Source: Cyanobacteria bacterium Co-bin13 (GTDB lineage: Bacteria; Cyanobacteriota; Cyanobacteriia; Phormidesmidales; Phormidesmidaceae). Taken from it: 6,859 bases of DNA. A program made the translations under genes and the position numbers. The notes below the pieces were generated by a model that worked only from the letters and a program-made list of their open reading frames with translations, was not told where the DNA came from and made no database searches. Location of the stretch: positions 1-6,859 of the forward strand of contig JACVRP010000203.1 in assembly GCA_014534385.1 (NCBI GenBank). The letters are read 5' to 3'. This document shows, in pieces, positions 5,259 through 6,859 of this stretch (position 1 is its first letter; each line of letters starts with the position of its first letter).

Positions 5259-6859
5259 TTGGTTCTTGATCTAGCCAAATTATTTCCGTTTCCGCTGGAT
5301 GAGTTTCAGCTTCAGGCTGTAGAGTCGCTCGACCAGGGTAAGTCAGTGGTAGTGTGTGCGCCAACGGGGTCTGGTAAAACCCTGATTGGGGAGTACGCCA
5401 TTTATCGGGCGCTCGACCACGGCAAGCGAGTCTTTTACACAACTCCCCTCAAGGCCCTCTCCAATCAAAAACTGCGGGACTTTCGCAATCAGTTTGGGCC
5501 AGAAAATGTGGGCCTATTGACGGGGGATAGCTCGATCAACCGAGATGCCCCTGTGGTGGTGATGACCACCGAGATTTTCCGCAACATGCTCTATGGCACC
5601 CGCATTGGTGAAACGGGTACGACGCTGCAGGAGGTAGAGGCGGTGGTGCTAGATGAGTGCCACTACATGAATGACCGGCAGCGGGGCACGGTTTGGGAAG
5701 AGTCGATTATCTACTGCCCGCCGGAAATTCAGCTGCTGGCGCTGTCGGCGACCGTTGAAAACAGCGATCAGCTGACGGACTGGCTGCAGAAGGTGCATGG
5801 CCCCACACAGCTAATCTACTCTGACTTTCGCCCGGTGCCGCTGGAGTTTCACTACTACAACGGCAAGGGCCTGTATCCGCTGCTAAATGAAACTAAGACC
5901 AGCATTCATCACCGGCTCAAGAGCCGCCGCAAGCCCCAGGGGGGACGCAGACCGCGCCAAGGCCCGAAGGAGCGCATCAGCCTGGCAGCAGTTGTAAGCC
6001 AGCTGCAGGAAAAAGATATGCTGCCGGCGATCTATTTCATCTTTAGCCGCCGGGGCTGTGATCGGGCAATCGATGAGGTGGCTCACCTGTCTTTGGTCAA
6101 CGAAGCTGAAGCGCACCAGCTAAAGGAGCGCATTGACACCTTTCTCCACTGGAACCCAGATGCTGGCAGGGCCGGGCAGGTCGAGCCGCTCTACCGAGGC
6201 ATTGCCGCCCACCACGCTGGGATTTTGCCCCTTTGGAAGGGGCTGGTAGAGGAGCTGTTTCAGGCAGGGCTGATTAAGGTGGTCTTTGCCACTGAGACTC
6301 TGGCGGCGGGCATCAACATGCCGGCTCGCACCACGGTTGTTTCGACTTTGTCTAAGCGCACGGATAGCGGGCACCGTCTGCTAACGGCCTCTGAGTTTCT
6401 GCAGATGTCGGGCCGGGCCGGACGACGCGGTATGGATGAACAGGGCCATGTGGTGACAGTGGAAACGCCTTTTGAGGGGGCTAGAGAGGCGGCCTATCTG
6501 GCAACCGTAGGCCCCGACCCGCTGGTCAGCCAGTTTACCCCCAGCTACGGTATGGTGCTGAACCTGCTGCAGACCCATACCTTAGAAGAAGCCAGGGATC
6601 TGATTGAGCGCAGCTTTGGCCAGTATCTGGCAACCCTGCACCTGTCCCCCCAGCAGGAGGCCATTGCCCGGCTCGAAACTGAGATTGCCCGCCAAAAGGC
6701 TCAGCTTGAGACAGTGGATGAGGCGATTTTAGCGGACTATGCCAAGCTCAAGGAGCGGGCCAAGGAGGAGCGCCGCCTGCTCAAGATTCTGCAGCAGCAG
6801 GCCGCTGAGGTGCTGTCTGAAGATGTGGGGCAGATGGTGCCGTTTGCGATCGCAGGCAC
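5259..6859 (+). CDS. DECH-box RNA helicase, Ski2/Mtr4-like superfamily 2, 3'-truncated by the window edge
   Basis: This ATP-dependent RNA helicase would unwind structured RNA in processing or decay. The first 533 residues are present and the frame is open at the right edge; relatives I know of are roughly 900 residues or more. Motifs in order: I A34-P-T-G-S-G-K-T with K40; Ia T-P-L-K-A-L-S-N-Q-K; Ib T-T-E-I-F; II D132-E-C-H with Y-M-N-D after it; III S163-A-T; IV Y-F-I-F-S-R-R-G-C; V F343-A-T-E-T, then A-A-G-I-N-M-P; VI Q382-M-S-G-R-A-G-R-R-G. The last motif and the A-A-G-I-N-M-P sequence place it with Ski2/Mtr4 proteins and the related plastid helicase ISE2, not with cold-shock DEAD-box enzymes. 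A basic loop (K-S-R-R-K and on) precedes motif IV. After the helicase core a charged helical stretch (about residues 466-520) starts. The start is TTG 5259 because the conserved D-E-F-Q-L-Q-A region follows directly and a Shine-Dalgarno precedes. It is 106 bp after the kinase; a shared function is not evident. Confidence 0.93.
   Translation, partial: MVLDLAKLFPFPLDEFQLQAVESLDQGKSVVVCAPTGSGKTLIGEYAIYRALDHGKRVFYTTPLKALSNQKLRDFRNQFGPENVGLLTGDSSINRDAPVVVMTTEIFRNMLYGTRIGETGTTLQEVEAVVLDECHYMNDRQRGTVWEESIIYCPPEIQLLALSATVENSDQLTDWLQKVHGPTQLIYSDFRPVPLEFHYYNGKGLYPLLNETKTSIHHRLKSRRKPQGGRRPRQGPKERISLAAVVSQLQEKDMLPAIYFIFSRRGCDRAIDEVAHLSLVNEAEAHQLKERIDTFLHWNPDAGRAGQVEPLYRGIAAHHAGILPLWKGLVEELFQAGLIKVVFATETLAAGINMPARTTVVSTLSKRTDSGHRLLTASEFLQMSGRAGRRGMDEQGHVVTVETPFEGAREAAYLATVGPDPLVSQFTPSYGMVLNLLQTHTLEEARDLIERSFGQYLATLHLSPQQEAIARLETEIARQKAQLETVDEAILADYAKLKERAKEERRLLKILQQQAAEVLSEDVGQMVPFAIAG
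6846..6853. repeat. HIP1 octamer GCGATCGC
   Basis: Exact copy near the right edge, inside the helicase gene. Confidence 0.9.

Noticed and set aside
5251..6578. Several - strand frames of 63-84 codons opposite the helicase
   Set aside because: The + strand frame has all helicase motifs in order; the antisense products are low-complexity shadows.
1..6859. A defence island, secretion or biosynthetic gene cluster
   Set aside because: Only three genes are present, each of a family common in cyanobacterial chromosomes, with no nuclease, transposase, toxin or biosynthetic enzyme. The helicase motifs fit Ski2/Mtr4 RNA helicases rather than defence helicases.

Overview
The window looks like a piece of a cyanobacterial chromosome. 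Five copies of the octamer GCGATCGC (HIP1) lie within 6.9 kb (starts at 533, 675, 1776, 2445 and 6846), far more than the roughly one per 65 kb expected by chance. The proteins are also typical of the phylum: tandem phytochrome-like GAF domains on a histidine kinase of the HEINNP type, and a Ski2/Mtr4-like helicase. The GC-rich coding sequence suggests a filamentous Leptolyngbya-type lineage rather than a marine picocyanobacterium, but that is a guess.

The layout is three genes on the + strand with no sign of mobile DNA, CRISPR or RNA genes. (1) Positions 1-1668 hold the 3' part of a gene for a proline/alanine-rich, tetratricopeptide-repeat protein. Its frame is open to the left edge, so the true start lies outside. 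(2) Positions 1669-2083 are a 415-bp intergenic region unusually full of small inverted repeats, including three hairpins in a row before the next gene. (3) Positions 2084-5152 encode a 1022-residue soluble sensor histidine kinase with four tandem GAF domains. GAF1 and GAF2 have the DXCF plus Cys-Tyr pattern, GAF3 has a Cys-His dyad in a red/green-cyanobacteriochrome-like context, and GAF4 has lost the whole chromophore-binding segment. (4) Positions 5153-5258 are a short spacer with a candidate promoter, two small dyads and a ribosome binding site. (5) From 5259 to the right edge (open) runs the N-terminal 533 residues of a DECH-box RNA helicase that starts with TTG.

The three genes are probably not one functional unit: the gaps are 415 and 106 bp, and a TPR scaffold, a light/tetrapyrrole-type sensor kinase and an RNA helicase share no evident pathway. 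The kinase has no receiver domain and no response-regulator gene next to it, so it is an orphan within this window. I see no convincing new multi-gene system. The most interesting points are the mixed cyanobacteriochrome-like GAF array of the kinase and the structured region in front of it.
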